Source of the DNA: Catenaria anguillulae PL171
Taxonomy: Eukaryota; Blastocladiomycota; Blastocladiomycetes; Blastocladiales; Catenariaceae
Assembly: GCA_002102555.1 (NCBI GenBank)
Contig: MCFL01000031.1
Location: 248,001-312,000, forward strand
Reading direction: 5' to 3'
Length of the DNA stretch: 64,000 nt
This document shows, one piece after another, positions 62,488-64,000 of this stretch (positions are counted from its first letter, which is position 1; each line of letters starts with the position of its first letter). Position numbers and translations under genes: made by a program. The notes under the pieces were generated by a model. It searched no databases, was not told the origin of the DNA, and saw only the letters and a program-made list of their open reading frames with translations.

Positions 62488-63640
62488 ATGAATCGCTTCT
62501 TTGGCACCGCAAAACCCAAGGCAACGCCGTCGCTCAACGACGCCATCTCCTCTGTAAGTGCCCTCATCCACTCGCTCGGCATTCACCAGCGCGACGTCTA
62601 CCCGACTGGCCTCACCCAGACTCAGACTCGATCGCAAAATCGCTTGCTCACTTGCCTCTCCACTCTACCGGCTCCAATGAATCTCACCATGTAGACGGAC
62701 GCACGCGCCGACTCTGTCGAAGTGAAAATCCGCAAACTCGATGCCGAGCTTGCCCGATACAAGGACCAGATGGCCAAAATGCGTGATGGCCCGTCCAAGG
62801 TACCTGGAATCCATCCACTGGCGAATGACAGGTTCCTTCCTGTCACCCCTTGCCGCTGTCCAGCCGTGCACACACGATTTCTCACACACACGGTTGGCCA
62901 CAGAACGCCATCAAGCAACGTGCCATGCGCGTCCTCAAGCAGCGCAAGTTGTACGAGGGCCAGCGCGATACGCTCATGCAGCAGTCGTTCAACATGGAGC
63001 AGGCGGCCATGGCAACCGAGAACTTGAAAAACACGGCAGCAACCGTGGATGCAATGCGTGTGGCGAACGCGGAAATCAAGAAGCAGTACAAGGGCATCAA
63101 CATTGAAAAGATTGAGGCATGTCGCGAATATGCCCATGCGTAGATCATGATGAGCGGAGTTGACTGATACTTTTGTTTGGTTGCGTCTGCACAGAAAATC
63201 CAAGACGAAATGGACGACCTATTGTACGCCGCTAACGAGCTGCAGGATGTGCTTGGCCGGTCGTATGGGCTGCCGGATGACATTGACGAGGCGGATTTGG
63301 AAGCCGGTGCGGCGTTATCCCAAGCAAGCGCGTGCGGCAACATCTCTTGTGTCCTGACCGTTATGTTGCCATTGTCATTCCATTTAGAGCTCGAGGCGCT
63401 GGGCGACGAGCTGCTCATGGAAGACGAAGAGGTGCCCAGCTACTTGCAAGAACCCGACGTGCCCCTCTCCATGCCCAATGCGGCCGATTTGCAGGACCCG
63501 ACGCTTGCGCCTGCCGAACCCGCGCAAAAGCAGCCTGGTACGACAACATGTGTCTAATTTGCATACTGGTTTCGTGGTTGGCTCTGGATCTCACTGCGGT
63601 GTTCTTAACAGATCCAAATGCACCTCTCAAGGCGACCTGA
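62488..63640 (+). CDS. CHMP5: ESCRT-III-associated protein CHMP5/Vps60
   Basis: Snf7-family protein binding LIP5/Vta1 and Vps4 in multivesicular-body sorting. Six exons: 62488-62553, 62695-62799, 62904-63116, 63195-63306, 63388-63537 and 63612-63640, all in phase. The start [20 protein letters not shown] is CHMP5-specific. Helices follow with [39 protein letters not shown] and [21 protein letters not shown]. Then come [19 protein letters not shown] and an acidic tail with SYLQEP. Intron 3 starts with GC instead of GT. The short last exon gives DPNAPLKAT. Confidence 0.95.
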
Positions 63641-63820
63641 TCTGATCCTCACTTGGCATGTCGTGCTTGTTTGGCGAATGCAAAGTGCTTGTTTTCGTCT
63701 ATGAACGACTGGCTTCCCCATTGCTTGTATATTGGCTCAGAACCGCACAAAGTGAATGAATGGAACAGAAAGCAAGCAATTGGCAAATGTCAAGTCACAA
63801 CGAGACGCGTCAGTTGCCCT
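63641..63820. other. Convergent 3' flanks at the right edge
   Basis: Short gap between CHMP5 and the partial minus-strand gene; nothing is recognised. Confidence 0.4.
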
Positions 63821-64000
63821 CTACTCTGCCTTGGTGACTGCGGCTGCAGCAACCGCAACCACCTCATTCTCGCCGACCTGGGTCGTCGCTGCGGATGCCG
63901 CCGCAGCAATCACTTGGGGCGCATTACGGCCGCCCACGCCCGTGTTCACAGCCAGCCAGCGAGTTGCTGCCTCTGGCACCCGTCCCTTTGCCTTGGCCGC
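63821..64000 (-). CDS. C-terminal end of an unidentified protein (cut by window edge)
   Basis: The minus strand is open from the window edge to a TAG stop at 63823-63821. It encodes about 59 residues, including VPEAATRWLAVNTGVGG and an Ala/Val-rich end (VVAVAAAVTKAE). The composition suggests real coding sequence, but the family cannot be told from this piece. Confidence 0.5.
   Translation of the reverse strand, partial: AAKAKGRVPEAATRWLAVNTGVGGRNAPQVIAAAASAATTQVGENEVVAVAAAAVTKAE

Overview
The window is nuclear DNA of a small-genome eukaryote. Genes lie on both strands a few hundred bases apart. Introns run about 45-110 bases with GT-AG ends, donors are often GTACG or GTATG, and CTAAC/CTGAC branch sites are visible. 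The genes suggest a unicellular opisthokont, possibly an early-diverging fungus: a true vinculin, a fungal-type EB1, NOP16, an ORT1-type ornithine carrier, a Sky1/SRPK kinase, phytochelatin synthase, EndoU, and receiver-domain signalling proteins. The lineage is an inference; no ribosomal marker is present.

Layout. 1.4-17.8 kb: EndoU (-), phytochelatin synthase (-), MFSD1-like transporter (-), two-HMG-box Q-rich protein (-), site-2 protease (+), DNAJB12-like chaperone (-). 18.5-23.9 kb: a tandem pair of histidine-kinase-like/receiver genes, the first decayed and the second open. 24.2-25.5 kb: EB1 (-). 26-31.5 kb: ABCC transporter (+). 31.8-41.2 kb: an accessory region with two related secreted beta-trefoil genes (both damaged), duplicated unknown fragments, a NYN-nuclease-like gene and much non-coding DNA. 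41.9-63.6 kb: a dense housekeeping block with SDHA (-), organellar-type GluRS (+), SRPK (+), mitochondrial acyl carrier protein (-), NOP16 (+), ornithine carrier (+), a roughly 2,007-residue vinculin (-), YKT6 (-) and CHMP5 (+). The right edge cuts a minus-strand gene.

How the genes relate: SDHA, acyl carrier protein, GluRS and the carrier serve mitochondria; YKT6, CHMP5, the MFSD1-like carrier and the ABCC protein serve endomembranes; vinculin and EB1 serve the cytoskeleton. No operon-like logic is expected. SDHA and GluRS are divergent and may share a promoter.

The oddest global feature is a set of single-base frame breaks in otherwise conserved genes (SDHA, site-2 protease, HMG protein, DNAJ, first half of the ABCC gene, kinase copy 1, trefoil genes). 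Every one I resolved needs a base added, never removed, and most are satisfied by adding a G on the sense strand. Vinculin, GluRS, SRPK, YKT6, CHMP5, EB1, NOP16 and the carrier show none. Local sequence error is the default explanation; decay or recoding/editing are the alternatives. Exon coordinates were read by eye.
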